Positions 53,696-63,445 of a stretch of DNA of 64,000 bases are shown here, piece after piece. Positions within the stretch are counted from its first letter, which is position 1; each line of letters starts with the position of its first letter. This DNA comes from Agrobacterium genomosp. 13 str. CFBP 6927. GTDB taxonomy: Bacteria > Pseudomonadota > Alphaproteobacteria > Rhizobiales > Rhizobiaceae. Under the pieces are notes generated by a model. It did no database searches. It saw nothing but the letters and a program-made list of their open reading frames with translations, and was not told the DNA's origin. The stretch lies in contig LT009757.1 of NCBI GenBank assembly GCA_900012615.1, positions 663,754 to 727,753 on the forward strand, given 5' to 3'. The translations under genes were made by a program, and so were the position numbers.

Positions 53696-54373
53696 TCAGC
53701 GTTCGGACGCACCCGCCTCGACGAAGGAAAGCTTGATGTCAGGCATTTTTCCACCGGGATGGCGCAACTTTGCCGAAAAACCATGGCTGAAGCCAGGCTG
53801 CATCTGCCTGACCGGCGGCTCGATGACCATGCTGGCCAAGAGCTGTCCCTTGGCAATGAAGAGGTCGGCGCGAAGCGCGGGCACGTCTTCTAGCGTGGTG
53901 CCGTTATTTTCAACGATGCCGTTGATGAGCAGGACCTCCATGCCGCCCGCCTCCTGCGACGTGACGGTGACATGGGAGATGGCAAGCGGGTTTACCGGCG
54001 CGGCAACAGCCGACTTTTCCGGCACGACGACGGAGAGGCCGCCCGAGCAGATGAAAACAAAAATGGCAAGCCCCGCGACCAGCGCCGAATAGGCATCCGC
54101 AGACAGTCGCGACAATTTGCGATCCACCCAGCCGACGAATGCCAAACCGAGCACACCGGCGGTGACGGGTGGTTTTTCCCTCTGTTGACGCGCCGCACCA
54201 CGGTTGTCGTTTCCGGGCCGAGGCGAACGGTTTTCCTTGATGGTGACAAATTCCGCGTCTACCACATCGCGATCGGGATTTGCTGCGCGCGCCGAGCGGC
54301 GCACCGGCGTTTCCGGCATCAGGAGGTCGAAATCGAATGCCGCTTGCCGGCGAGATGAACGGAACATAGCCAT
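53696..54373 (-). CDS. Hypothetical single-pass membrane protein
   Basis: A 225-residue protein with a charged, proline-rich N-terminal half (about 1-70), one membrane helix (VAGLAIFVFICSGGLSVVV, about 93-111) and an extracytoplasmic half resembling DUF3426-type beta domains (VNPLAISHVTVTSQ, LINGIVENNGTTLEDVPALR, PDIKLSFVEA). The MJ0042 zinc ribbon often found in this family is not visible. It diverges from ftsE across a promoter-bearing gap. Confidence 0.75.
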   Translation of the reverse strand: MAMFRSSRRQAAFDFDLLMPETPVRRSARAANPDRDVVDAEFVTIKENRSPRPGNDNRGAARQQREKPPVTAGVLGLAFVGWVDRKLSRLSADAYSALVAGLAIFVFICSGGLSVVVPEKSAVAAPVNPLAISHVTVTSQEAGGMEVLLINGIVENNGTTLEDVPALRADLFIAKGQLLASMVIEPPVRQMQPGFSHGFSAKLRHPGGKMPDIKLSFVEAGASER

Positions 54374-54414
54374 AGAATTCCCCGGTCAGGTTTTCCGGCC
54401 CGCAAAACTGGGCA

Positions 54415-54443
54415 TTGCAACGAATCCTGCCAAGTTTTAAATT
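54415..54443 (+). promoter_or_regulatory. Candidate promoter for ftsEX
   Basis: TTGCAA (54415-54420) and TAAATT (54438-54443) with a 17-base spacer lie about 120 bases upstream of ftsE. The -10 has four of six consensus matches. Prediction only. Confidence 0.35.
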
Positions 54444-54567
54444 TAAATGGTTAATGCTTCGCAAAAACGGCTCGCGCAGGCCACCGGATCCGGGTTAAAC
54501 CCCGACATCCGAACCCCACGCGCCAGCGGCTTGCGAACCACCACGAAACGAAGAGACTGGAAGTCCG

Positions 54568-55227
54568 TTGATCCATTTCGAAAATGTCGGGTTGCGTTAC
54601 GGCATGGGACCCGAGATCCTGAGGGACATGACCTTCGACATTCCCAAGGGCTCGTTCCAGTTTCTGACCGGCCCTTCTGGTGCCGGCAAGACCACGCTGC
54701 TCCGCCTGCTTTTGATGTCGCTGCAGCCGACGCGTGGCAATATCCGCATGTTCAACCGCGATGTGTCGCGCATTCCGCGCAGCGAGCTGCCGATGCTGCG
54801 CCGCCGCGTCGGCATCGTGTTTCAGGATTTCCGGCTGCTCGATCATCTGACGACCTATGAAAATGTCGCCCTGCCGCTGCGCGTGCGCGGCAAGGAAGAG
54901 AGCGCCTATCGCAACGACGTGATCGAGCTTCTGAAATGGGTGGGGCTCGGCGAGCGTATCAACGTGCTGCCGGCCATCCTCTCCGGCGGGGAAAAGCAGC
55001 GTGCCGCCATTGCCCGCGCGCTGATGGACCAGCCGGAAATATTGCTGGCCGACGAACCGACCGGCAACGTCGATCCGCCAATGGCCAAGCGCCTTCTCAA
55101 CCTCTTTCTGGAACTCAACCGGCTGGGCACGGCCGTCGTCATCGCCACCCATGATTTTGGCCTGATGGACCAGATCGATGCGCGCCGGATGATCCTGACC
55201 GAAGGGCGGCTCGATATCTATGAATGA
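54568..55227 (+). CDS. ftsE: Cell division ATP-binding protein FtsE
   Basis: A 219-residue ABC ATPase that partners FtsX to control peptidoglycan hydrolysis at the septum. Walker A GPSGAGKTT, signature LSGGEKQR, Walker B ILLADEPTGNVD and switch IATHDFGLMD are intact. TTG 54568 gives the family start MIHFENVGLRYG behind GGAAG. Its stop overlaps ftsX by 8 bases. Confidence 0.95.
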   Translation: MIHFENVGLRYGMGPEILRDMTFDIPKGSFQFLTGPSGAGKTTLLRLLLMSLQPTRGNIRMFNRDVSRIPRSELPMLRRRVGIVFQDFRLLDHLTTYENVALPLRVRGKEESAYRNDVIELLKWVGLGERINVLPAILSGGEKQRAAIARALMDQPEILLADEPTGNVDPPMAKRLLNLFLELNRLGTAVVIATHDFGLMDQIDARRMILTEGRLDIYE

Positions 55228-56227
55228 GATCAACCGCAAACCGTTGAAGCCTGAAGCGGCCCAGCCGAAGCGCCCACCCATGCGCATCCGGCCGATGGCG
55301 CCAATCCTGCCGCCCTCCAACATTCAGGGCAATGCACTGATGGTGGTCATCGCCATCATGGCCTTTCTTGCGTGCCTCACACTCGGTGCGGTCTCCATGG
55401 TGCGCGCCACCGCCGCCACCTGGCAGAGCCAGATTTCCCGCGAGATCACCATCCAGATCAAGCCCGAGGACGGGCTGGACATGACGGCGGCACTGAACAA
55501 GGCGCGCAATCTGGCGCTCACCTTCGTCGGCACGCGCGATGGCACGATCCTCGACGATGCCGCCACCTCACGCCTTCTGGAACCGTGGCTCGGCAGCGGT
55601 CTCGACCTTTCCGAACTGCCGATCCCGCGCCTCGTCGTCATCACCATCGACGAAAACAACCCGCCCGATTTTCAGGCAATGCGGGACATGCTGAAGGCTG
55701 AGCTTCCGCAGGCGTTTCTCGACGACCACCGCACATGGGTGGACAGGCTGGTCTCCATGGCCAGAACCACGGTCATGATCGGCGTCGGCGTTTTGATTCT
55801 CGTCTTCACCGCCATGGTGCTGACGGTGGTATTCGCCACCCGCGGCGCCCTTTCCGGCAACCGGCACATCGTCGAGGTCCTGCATTTCGTCGGTGCCGAA
55901 AGCAGCTTCGTGGCGCGGGAGTTTCAAAAGCACTTCCTGAAAATCAGCCTCAAGGGGGCAGCGGCGGGCAGCGCGCTGGCGGCGACGGTTTTTCTTGCAG
56001 CCGGTTTCTGGCAGTCGAGCACTGTCGCCACACCACAGAGCGATCAGGCAAGCGCGCTTTTCGGCTCGTTTTCGGTCGGTCTCGGCGGTTATATCGGCAT
56101 CGCGACAACCATGATCATCATCGCGCTTCTCACCACCATCACGGCGCGCGTAACAGTCATTCGCACGATTGACGATATTGACCGGGTGCGTTCCGATCCG
56201 TCGAAAAGCGATGGTCTTGCATCTTAA
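55220..56227 (+). CDS. ftsX: Cell division protein FtsX
   Basis: A 335-residue permease-like partner of FtsE with four membrane helices (about 35-58, 190-215, 255-275, 290-315) and a large periplasmic loop after the first. The cytoplasmic coupling region VVFATRGALSGNRHIVEVL and HFVGAESSFVAREFQKHFL is typical of FtsX. It overlaps ftsE (ATGAATGA), indicating coupled translation. Confidence 0.94.
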   Translation: MNEINRKPLKPEAAQPKRPPMRIRPMAPILPPSNIQGNALMVVIAIMAFLACLTLGAVSMVRATAATWQSQISREITIQIKPEDGLDMTAALNKARNLALTFVGTRDGTILDDAATSRLLEPWLGSGLDLSELPIPRLVVITIDENNPPDFQAMRDMLKAELPQAFLDDHRTWVDRLVSMARTTVMIGVGVLILVFTAMVLTVVFATRGALSGNRHIVEVLHFVGAESSFVAREFQKHFLKISLKGAAAGSALAATVFLAAGFWQSSTVATPQSDQASALFGSFSVGLGGYIGIATTMIIIALLTTITARVTVIRTIDDIDRVRSDPSKSDGLAS

Positions 56228-56339
56228 ATGCCGGACCGGATTTCCCGAGTAGACTGAAACCGTTGCAAGCCGGATGTAACCTGCGGACGGTGGACAAAAA
56301 TGCCTGTTCCTTGCCTTAATCGGCGAGTATTCAGGAGGA

Positions 56340-57071
56340 ATGTTTGTGAGTCGGATGGACCAGGATCAGACAGGCACGCGACCGGCAAAAAAGAGCCTGC
56401 TGTCGCGGCGCGGTCGCTTGCGCCGTTTTATTCGTGGCCTCATCCTGCTTTGCGTCATCGCCCTCGGCGCTTTTTCCGGCGGTTTCCTGTGGTTTGCGGA
56501 TTCCGTTGCCTCCATGCGCCCGCCGGAAGGCGCGAAGGGCGACGCGATTATCGTTCTGACCGGTGGTTACCAGCGCATTGAACAGGCAGTCGGCCTGCTG
56601 CGCGACGGCGTGGGCAAGCGCCTGCTGATCTCCGGCGTCAACCCAGCCACCACCCGCTCGCAAATCCGCAAGATGACGCAAGGCTCTTCGGACATGTTTT
56701 CGTGCTGCGTGGATATGGGCTATAAGGCCATTGATACGATCGGCAACGCCAATGAGGCGGCAAGCTGGATACGCGATCATAACTATTCCGCCATCGTCGT
56801 CGTCACCAACAATTACCATATGCATCGCAGCCTGCATGAATTGCGCAATGCCAGCCCGCAGACGGAGTTCATTCCTTATCCCGTCATCAGTGCGGACCTT
56901 GCCCGGACCAACTGGTTCTCCGAGCCGGATGTGGTCAGAACCATGCTTTATGAATATTTGAAGTTCGTAGCGGCGGCGGGACGCGACCTGACCGGCTTCG
57001 GCAAGGGTGACGGCCTGCGCAAGGCCTCTGCCGATCATTCCGCGATGAAGGCTGCGAGCACTTCGCCCTGA
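56340..57071 (+). CDS. YdcF/ElyC-SanA family (DUF218) membrane protein
   Basis: A 243-residue protein anchored by one helix (about 30-53; FIRGLILLCVIALGAFSGGF), with a DUF218 domain (GDAIIVLTGGYQRIEQAVGL, NANEAASWIRDHNYSAIVVV, TNNYHMHRSLHEL). ElyC/SanA relatives influence cell-envelope assembly; the substrate is unknown. It lies 113 bases downstream of ftsX on the same strand, fitting an envelope role. Confidence 0.88.
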   Translation: MFVSRMDQDQTGTRPAKKSLLSRRGRLRRFIRGLILLCVIALGAFSGGFLWFADSVASMRPPEGAKGDAIIVLTGGYQRIEQAVGLLRDGVGKRLLISGVNPATTRSQIRKMTQGSSDMFSCCVDMGYKAIDTIGNANEAASWIRDHNYSAIVVVTNNYHMHRSLHELRNASPQTEFIPYPVISADLARTNWFSEPDVVRTMLYEYLKFVAAAGRDLTGFGKGDGLRKASADHSAMKAASTSP

Positions 57072-57187
57072 AGGGAGAGAGAAACGCGCTTGCTGCTTGG
57101 CCTTGTTTTCGTGTAGGCGTCTGGCATCGGCATCCGGCATCGAGGCGCTCAAAGTTTCGGAACGGCTGCATCCCGGGAAGGCTGTTG

Positions 57188-57985
57188 ATGCTCAAGCTGC
57201 GCTCTTTTCTTTTCAATACGCTGTTTTATCTCAATCTGATTGTCCGCATGATCGTGCTGACGCCGATCTATTTCATCCTGCCACGCAAGATCGCCTTCGA
57301 AATTCCCAAGAACTGGGCGCGATCCAACCATTGGCTGATGAAAACCATCGTCGGCACCACCTTCGAGATCGAAGGGCTGGAAAACATTCCCGAGACCGGC
57401 TGTATCTTTGCGCCCAAGCATCAGTCCTTCTGGGATACCTATGCGCTGCTGCCCAATCTGCCAGACCCCGTCTACATTCTGAAACGGGAGTTGATGTGGA
57501 TTCCGCTGTTCGGCTGGTATGTGATGAAACAGCGCATGATCCCGGTCAACCGCGCCGCACGCGGCAAGGTGATGCTGAAGGTCATGGAGCGGGCGAAAGA
57601 TGAAATGGCCGCCGGCCGCGAGCTCATCATCTACCCCGAAGGCACGCGCCGTCCGCCGGGCGCTGAGCCTGAATACCGTTACGGCATCGCAAGGCTTTAC
57701 CGCGACCTGCAGGTTCCGGTCATTCCCGTCGCCATGCACCCCGGCCTCTTCTGGCCACGCCGGTCGACCATGCGCTATCCCGGCCATTTCAAGGTGCGTA
57801 TCCTGCCAGCCATCGAGCCGGGGCTGGACCCCGACGTGTTTTTCAAGCGCTTGATCGATGTGACGGAGAAGGCGAGCGACGAGCTGCTGCTGGAAACCGT
57901 GCGCAACAATCCGCACCTGCCGCTGCCGCCAACCGCCATCAAACGCATCGCCGAACTTCAGGGCAAGGACACAGCCGCCGGCTGA
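57188..57985 (+). CDS. plsC: 1-acyl-sn-glycerol-3-phosphate acyltransferase
   Basis: A 265-residue lysophosphatidate acyltransferase of the inner membrane. The HX4D motif is in PKHQSFWDTYAL, the FPEGTR-equivalent is YPEGTRRPPG. An N-terminal hydrophobic helix is present. ATG 57188; a TTG one codon earlier is also open. The last 28 bases overlap the end of the convergent ChaC-like gene. Confidence 0.93.
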   Translation: MLKLRSFLFNTLFYLNLIVRMIVLTPIYFILPRKIAFEIPKNWARSNHWLMKTIVGTTFEIEGLENIPETGCIFAPKHQSFWDTYALLPNLPDPVYILKRELMWIPLFGWYVMKQRMIPVNRAARGKVMLKVMERAKDEMAAGRELIIYPEGTRRPPGAEPEYRYGIARLYRDLQVPVIPVAMHPGLFWPRRSTMRYPGHFKVRILPAIEPGLDPDVFFKRLIDVTEKASDELLLETVRNNPHLPLPPTAIKRIAELQGKDTAAG

Positions 57986-58509
57986 GCCGCGAGCGTGCCG
58001 ACATTGGCGGCAATGCTTTCCAGTAGCGAGTCGCGAATGCCCATATCCTGCAGATGCTGCACGGTATTAAAGACGTAGTCCGTGTTCGGCCCGGAGCGAC
58101 CCGAGGCAGCCGCGACGATGACCGCCGCCTCGGTCACGCCCAGACCGCCAATATATTGTTCATGCGCGGGATCGGCCACATAGGTCACCGCGCTGCCGCG
58201 CCGGCCATCGGCAAAGGCAATTGCAACAACACGTTCCTTGTAGACATTCGTTATGAGTTCACGTTCACGCAGATAGGTCATGACGGGGTCGTGGTCTTTT
58301 CCCCTGACGCGGAAGGCGACGCCAAGGCAGGAACCGCCGCGCTCCAGCCCCAGCACGAGGCCCGGCTTTTCCTCCGTACCGCGATAGACGCTGGAACTGA
58401 TGCAGAGCGAGCGACGATAGCCATGCAGCCGCGCCTGCTGCCTTTCCTCAAAGGCAAAGCCGGGGTTCCACATCAACGAACCGTAGCCAAAGACCCAAAA
58501 ATCGTCCAT
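57958..58509 (-). CDS. Gamma-glutamylcyclotransferase (ChaC-like)
   Basis: A 183-residue cytoplasmic enzyme that degrades glutathione to 5-oxoproline and Cys-Gly. The family start DDFWVFGYGSLMWNPGF and ASGRSGPNTDYVFNTVQHL are clear. ATG 58509 is the family-like start; the frame extends 40 codons across the divergent DUF2125 gene without similarity. Its 3' end overlaps convergent plsC by 28 bases. Confidence 0.9.
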   Translation of the reverse strand: MDDFWVFGYGSLMWNPGFAFEERQQARLHGYRRSLCISSSVYRGTEEKPGLVLGLERGGSCLGVAFRVRGKDHDPVMTYLRERELITNVYKERVVAIAFADGRRGSAVTYVADPAHEQYIGGLGVTEAAVIVAAASGRSGPNTDYVFNTVQHLQDMGIRDSLLESIAANVGTLAAQPAAVSLP

Positions 58510-58558
58510 ATCCCAAGCCAAATCAAAATTACCTGAAGTCTGTTCATCGGAGATCAAT

Positions 58559-59560
58559 ATGGCAGCGTCAAGCCAATCCGGCACCTCCAAAAAATTCCTC
58601 TGGCTTGGTATCGCCATTGTGCTGGTCATCGGATTTTACACAGCCGGGTGGTTTTATGCCGCCGACAGGCTGAAGCAGACGGTGCTGAACGTGATATCCC
58701 CCTCACAGGCCCGAAATGTCAGCGGTGAATGCGGCGATATCGCCTTCAAGGGTTATCCCTTCCGCATCGGCCTCTTCTGCTCGAAGGTGATGGTGGACGA
58801 CAAGCAGAACGGCGTTTCCGCTTCCTTTGGCGAATTGCGCTCGGCAGCGCAGGTCTACAATCCCGGCCACATCGTCTGGGAACTGGATTCGCCGGCAGAA
58901 ATCCGCACCGCCCATGGCCTGACGGTTTCTGCCGCCTGGCAGAACATGCAATCGAGCATCGTCACCAAGCTGAAGGGCATCGACCGCACATCGCTCGTCA
59001 TTGATGGACTGAAGGCGCAGGCCATTTCTTCCGTCACCGGCCAGACCATCGATTTCGATGCCGTGAAGACGGAAATGCACCTGCGCCAGAACGGCGCCGA
59101 TCTCGACGGTGCAATCACGCTTACCGACTCGGCGACCGTCATCAAGGACTGGCCGCAGGTTCTTCCCCGCCTCGACGCCATCGTTGATGTCACACTCGCG
59201 GGCAAGGCGGGCATGGTCGACGGCAGCGACAGTTCCGGCCTGTACGGCGCAAGCGGCGAGCTTCGCCGGCTGGTGGCCGATATCGGCGAGGGCCGCACCA
59301 TGCGCATCAGCGGCCCCTTCTCCTTCGACAATGAGGGTTATCTCTCCGGTCAGTTCAAGCTGGAGATCGAAAAGCTCGGCGCCTGGTCGGACAATGCCAA
59401 GCAGGCGTTCCCACAGCTGCAATCCACCATCGACACAGCCCGCAAGCTGCTCGGCGCGCTTGCCGGCGGCGGCGACAGGGCGTCCGTCGATCTCGTGGTC
59501 GATCGCGGTCGCGCCACCGTCAGCGGCTTCATTCCGCTTGGCAAGATCCCGCCGATCTGA
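58559..59560 (+). CDS. DUF2125 membrane-anchored protein
   Basis: A 333-residue protein of the alphaproteobacterial DUF2125 family, function unknown. One N-terminal anchor helix (FLWLGIAIVLVIGFYTAGW) precedes a large extracytoplasmic domain that begins with CGDIAFKGYPFRIGLFCSKV; the two cysteines could form a disulfide. It diverges from the ChaC gene with a 49-base gap, GGAG before the ATG. Confidence 0.88.
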   Translation: MAASSQSGTSKKFLWLGIAIVLVIGFYTAGWFYAADRLKQTVLNVISPSQARNVSGECGDIAFKGYPFRIGLFCSKVMVDDKQNGVSASFGELRSAAQVYNPGHIVWELDSPAEIRTAHGLTVSAAWQNMQSSIVTKLKGIDRTSLVIDGLKAQAISSVTGQTIDFDAVKTEMHLRQNGADLDGAITLTDSATVIKDWPQVLPRLDAIVDVTLAGKAGMVDGSDSSGLYGASGELRRLVADIGEGRTMRISGPFSFDNEGYLSGQFKLEIEKLGAWSDNAKQAFPQLQSTIDTARKLLGALAGGGDRASVDLVVDRGRATVSGFIPLGKIPPI

Positions 59561-59579
59561 GCGGGTGCCCCATATTCAA

Positions 59580-59664
59580 CGTCATCCTCGGGCTTGTCCC
59601 GAGGATGACGAAGCAAAGAGTTGGTAATTTGCCAGCGGGTCCGATGGCCGGATCAAATCCGGCC
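59580..59664. repeat. Intergenic palindromic repeat pair
   Basis: First element CGTCATCCTCGGG-CTTGT-CCCGAGGATGACG (59580-59610), 13-base perfect arms. Second element GGCCGGAT-CAA-ATCCGGCC (59646-59664) followed by ATGACGG. Same general family as the element near 52.4 kb. It fills the gap between the convergent DUF2125 and tyrC genes and may act as a bidirectional terminator. Confidence 0.75.
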
Positions 59665-59686
59665 ATGACGGTACGTCAGAAGCGAC

Positions 59687-60616
59687 TTACTTCTTCTGAT
59701 CCAGAGCGTGCCGTCCAAAGTCCGGCGCGTCGACGTCCTGACCGGCCTGCACGATGGAGCGGCGGATGGCGCGGGTGCGGGAAAACAGCTCGAACAGCTT
59801 GTCGCCTTCGCCCCAGCGGATCGCTCTTTGCAGGGAGGCGAGGTCCTCGGAAAAGCGCGCCAGCATTTCTAGGATGGCGTCCTTGTTGTGCAGGCAGACA
59901 TCCCGCCACATGGTTGGATCGGAGGCCGCCAGACGGGTGAAGTCGCGAAAGCCGGAGGCCGAATATTTGATGACTTCCGATTCGGTTACCGTCTCCAGAT
60001 CATCAGCCGTGCCGACGATGTTGTAGGCGATGATATGCGGCAAATGCGAGACGATCGCCAGAACCTTGTCATGGTGTTCGGCATCCATTTCATCCACGCG
60101 CGAACCAAGCGCCCGCCAGAAATCCTTCAGCTTCTCCAGCGCCTCGGCGTCCGTGCCAGGCAGCGGCGTGAAGATGCACCAGCGCTCGCGGAAGAGGCCG
60201 GCAAAACCGGCATCCGGGCCGGATTTTTCCGTACCCGCCAGCGGGTGCCCGGGAATGAAATGCACATTGTCAGGCATATGCGGCGCCATCTGCGCGATGA
60301 CGGACGCCTTGGTGGAGCCGACATCGGTAACGATGGCGCCGGGCTTCAGGTGCGGCGCGATCTGCTGCGCGACGCTTTCCGAAGCCCCGACCGGCACCGA
60401 GACGATGACGAGATCGGCATCCTTCACCGCCTCCGCCGCCGAGACCGTGTAATCCGTGCCGAGCGCCAGCTCCGCCGCCCTTTTCAGCGTGTCTTCGCTA
60501 CGGGTGGAAATCGTGACATGCCGGGCAAGTCCCAATTCCCTGACATCGCGGGCAATCGACGAGCCAATCAGGCCGATGCCGATCAGCGCGATGCGGTCGA
60601 ACATGATTTCACCCAT
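59687..60616 (-). CDS. tyrC: Prephenate/arogenate dehydrogenase
   Basis: A 309-residue tyrosine-pathway dehydrogenase (cyclohexadienyl dehydrogenase). Rossmann start RIALIGIGLIGSSIARDV, then GHPLAGTEKSGPDAGFAGLF and the catalytic VSHLPHIIAYN are present. The start could be 60616 (overlapping the hisC stop as TGATG) or 60604 (MFDRIALIG, with GGGTGA upstream). It is co-transcribed with hisC. Confidence 0.93.
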   Translation of the reverse strand: MGEIMFDRIALIGIGLIGSSIARDVRELGLARHVTISTRSEDTLKRAAELALGTDYTVSAAEAVKDADLVIVSVPVGASESVAQQIAPHLKPGAIVTDVGSTKASVIAQMAPHMPDNVHFIPGHPLAGTEKSGPDAGFAGLFRERWCIFTPLPGTDAEALEKLKDFWRALGSRVDEMDAEHHDKVLAIVSHLPHIIAYNIVGTADDLETVTESEVIKYSASGFRDFTRLAASDPTMWRDVCLHNKDAILEMLARFSEDLASLQRAIRWGEGDKLFELFSRTRAIRRSIVQAGQDVDAPDFGRHALDQKK

Positions 60617-61722
60617 CACGCCTGCCCCATGAACTCGCCAAGCGCCGCGATGACGCCGAGATTGGCTTCTTCCGACCCGACGGTCATACGCAAGGCATTG
60701 GGGAACCCGTAACCGCGTACCGCGCGCAGAATGTAACCGCGGCGACTCAGGAACTCATCCGCATCCGCCGCACGCCTGCCGTCCTGATCCGGAAAATGGA
60801 TGAGGATGAAATTGGTGACAGAGGGCGTGACGCTAAGGCCGAGACCGGTGAAGGCGGTCACCAGCTTTTCCATCCACAGGGCATTATGTGCCACGGCCTT
60901 TTCCACGAATGCCTGATCACGAATGGCAGCGGTGCCCGCCGCTATTGCCGGCGCACTCATGTTGAACGGTCCGCGAACACGGTTCAGCGCATCGATGATG
61001 GCGGCTGGAGCATACATCCAGCCGACGCGCAGCGCCGCAAGACCATAGACCTTCGAGAAGGTGCGGGTCATCACCACGTTGCGGTTGCCGGAAACCAGTT
61101 CAAGACCAGCCTCGTAATCGTTCTTGCGCACATATTCGGCATAGGCCGCATCCAGCACCAGCACGACATGTTTCGGCAGACCGGCCTGAAGGCGACGGAT
61201 TTCCGCGACAGGAACGTAGGTGCCGGTGGGGTTGCCGGGATTGGCAACAAAAACCATCTTCGTCTTCGGCGTGACGGCGGCGAGGATCGCATCCACATCG
61301 ACCGCGCAGTCCTTTTCCTTCACCGTCACCGGGGTCGCGCCTGCGCCCATGATCTGGATCTTGTAGACGAGGAAACCGTGTTCGGTGATGATCGCCTCAT
61401 CGCCTGCACCGAGATAGACATGGCAAAGCAGGCCCAGGAGCTCATCCGAACCGTTGCCGCACATGATGTTTGCGATGTTGAGACCATGCACATCGGCAAT
61501 CGCCTGACGCAGCGCGATGGCCTGGCCGTCCGGATAGATTTCCAGATGGCTGGCAGCCGTGCCGAAGGCTTCAATCGCCTTCGGGCTCGGCCCGAGCGGC
61601 GTTTCATTGGAGGAGAGCTTATAGACCTTCGCAACGCCGTCCACATGTTCCTTGCCGGGAACATAAGCGGCGATATCCAGAATACCCGGACGCGGAACAG
61701 GTTGGCTAAGCTCTGCACTCAT
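60616..61722 (-). CDS. hisC: Histidinol-phosphate/aromatic aminotransferase
   Basis: A 368-residue class I/II PLP aminotransferase. [11 protein letters not shown], the PLP lysine in [17 protein letters not shown] and NFILIHFPD are present, with the HisC start [17 protein letters not shown]. Next to tyrC it probably also transaminates prephenate or aromatic keto acids; rhizobia usually carry more than one hisC paralogue. Confidence 0.93.
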   Translation of the reverse strand: MSAELSQPVPRPGILDIAAYVPGKEHVDGVAKVYKLSSNETPLGPSPKAIEAFGTAASHLEIYPDGQAIALRQAIADVHGLNIANIMCGNGSDELLGLLCHVYLGAGDEAIITEHGFLVYKIQIMGAGATPVTVKEKDCAVDVDAILAAVTPKTKMVFVANPGNPTGTYVPVAEIRRLQAGLPKHVVLVLDAAYAEYVRKNDYEAGLELVSGNRNVVMTRTFSKVYGLAALRVGWMYAPAAIIDALNRVRGPFNMSAPAIAAGTAAIRDQAFVEKAVAHNALWMEKLVTAFTGLGLSVTPSVTNFILIHFPDQDGRRAADADEFLSRRGYILRAVRGYGFPNALRMTVGSEEANLGVIAALGEFMGQA

Positions 61723-61806
61723 TTGATCGACCTTTGGAAAAACGCCGGAGAACCCGGCAACAGCAATGCCGGAGGCATTAGACCGGAATGGGCGTTTTGT
61801 CGAGGG

Positions 61807-62568
61807 TCAGCGCGGCTTTCCGTGCTTTGCGGCGGTGCGGGTGGTGGGAACACCCTGCGGCGCGAGCACGGGTACAAAAACCCGGCGCGAGGCGCGCTGG
61901 GTGACGGGCAATCCCTGATAGAGCCGTTTTTGCGCCTCCACCACGATGACGCCCGAGAACAGGGGCCACAGCCTGCGGCCGGTGAGTTCGAGGTAACGGC
62001 GGAATTTCAGTACCGGGCGGCTGGTGGTCGGCGGAAAGAACAGCGCCTCGGCGGAAGCCCCCGGCGTGAAGTTGGTTTCACGCAGCAGCGCTGTCAGCTG
62101 GCCGCGCGAATAGGGCCGCCCCGAGCCGAAGGGCGTATGCTCCATGCGCGCCCAGACACCGCGCCGGTTCGGCACCACGATCACCAGACGGCCGCCGGGC
62201 GCCAGTACCCGCCATAGTTCCTTCAGGCTCTCGCGCGGATTTTCGGCAAATTCCAGCGCGTGCACCATCAGCACCCGGTCTATGGACGAATCGGGAAGCG
62301 GCAGTTCCTCGTCAAACACCAGCGCCGTGGAAGACAGCTCGCCAGCCGGCCAGTTCACCGCCCCCTGCCCCGCCGGCATGAAGGCGAAGGTGCGTTCCGT
62401 ATCATGGCGGAACCGGTCCAGAAACGGCACCGCATAACCGAGGCCGACCAGCCGCTCTTCCGGCAAAGGCGGCCAGAGCGTCGAAAGCGCCATGGTGATC
62501 GCCTGCTCGGCCGAGCGGCCAAGCGGGGAATGATAGAATTCGCGCAGATCGACGATATCAGTGTTCAT
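61807..62568 (-). CDS. Class I SAM-dependent methyltransferase
   Basis: A 253-residue methyltransferase-like protein. Motif I is degenerate (ERLVGLGYAVPFLDRF), but the acidic and post motifs are visible (DSSIDRVLMVHALEFAENP, ESLKELWRVLAPGGRLVIV). The C-terminal tail is basic (RRVFVPVLAPQGVPTTRTAA). ATG 62568. It is divergent from gloB; the pair is common in rhizobia and the substrate is unknown. Confidence 0.87.
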   Translation of the reverse strand: MNTDIVDLREFYHSPLGRSAEQAITMALSTLWPPLPEERLVGLGYAVPFLDRFRHDTERTFAFMPAGQGAVNWPAGELSSTALVFDEELPLPDSSIDRVLMVHALEFAENPRESLKELWRVLAPGGRLVIVVPNRRGVWARMEHTPFGSGRPYSRGQLTALLRETNFTPGASAEALFFPPTTSRPVLKFRRYLELTGRRLWPLFSGVIVVEAQKRLYQGLPVTQRASRRVFVPVLAPQGVPTTRTAAKHGKPR

Positions 62569-62674
62569 GGGCGAGAATGTAGCATCAGGCGGTTGGACTT
62601 CAAGGCGTCTGCCCCTACATTGAAACCCAGGCGGATAAATGCGTCGGCCCCGGCCGGCAAATGGAGAGGATGAG

Positions 62675-63445
62675 ATGAAACCTTTGGAAATAGACGTCTT
62701 TCTTTGCCGCAGCGACAATTTCGGGGTTCTGCTGCACGATCCCGAAAGCGGGGCGACCGCCGCCATCGACGCACCCGAGGAAGGCCCGATCCTGCAGGCT
62801 CTCGATGGCCATGGCTGGAAACTCACCCATATCTTTACCACCCACCACCATCAGGACCACGTAGAGGCCAATCTGGCGCTGAAGGACAAATTCGGCTGCG
62901 AAGTGCACGGGCCTTACGACGAGGCTATCGCGATCCCCGGTCTCGACCGCTCACAGGCAGATGGCGACGAGTTCGAATTTGCAGGACGCCGCGTTCAGGT
63001 CATTTCCACGCCCGGCCACACCGCAGGACACATCTGTTATTATCTTCCCGATGACGGCTTGCTGTTTGCCGCCGATACGCTGTTTGCCATGGGCTGCGGC
63101 CGGCTGTTCGAACGCCCGGCGGCGGATATGTGGCATTCCTTCCAGAAATTGATGGCGCTGCCCGATGACACAAAAGTCTATTTCGGCCACGAATATACGC
63201 TCGCGAATGCCCGCTTTGCGGTCACCGTCGATCCCGACAATGTGGTTCTGAGCGAGCGTGCGGCACGTGTTGAAAAGGCGCGGCAGGCGAATGAATTCAC
63301 CATTCCCACCACCATCGGGCTCGAAAAGCAGACCAATCCCTATATGCGGGTCGCCGATGCCGGTATCCGCCGGCATCTTGGCCTGGAGACCGCTGCGGAC
63401 GCGGATGTTTTTGCGGAAATCCGCACGCGCAAGGACAATTTCTGA
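62675..63445 (+). CDS. gloB: Hydroxyacylglutathione hydrolase (glyoxalase II)
   Basis: A 256-residue metallo-beta-lactamase-fold enzyme that hydrolyses S-lactoylglutathione. The dinuclear site THHHQDHVE, the [10 protein letters not shown] segment, [15 protein letters not shown] and FGHEYTLAN are standard GloB features. ATG 62675 gives [11 protein letters not shown]; the frame opens 36 bases earlier. It overlaps the cupin gene by one base. Confidence 0.95.
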   Translation: MKPLEIDVFLCRSDNFGVLLHDPESGATAAIDAPEEGPILQALDGHGWKLTHIFTTHHHQDHVEANLALKDKFGCEVHGPYDEAIAIPGLDRSQADGDEFEFAGRRVQVISTPGHTAGHICYYLPDDGLLFAADTLFAMGCGRLFERPAADMWHSFQKLMALPDDTKVYFGHEYTLANARFAVTVDPDNVVLSERAARVEKARQANEFTIPTTIGLEKQTNPYMRVADAGIRRHLGLETAADADVFAEIRTRKDNF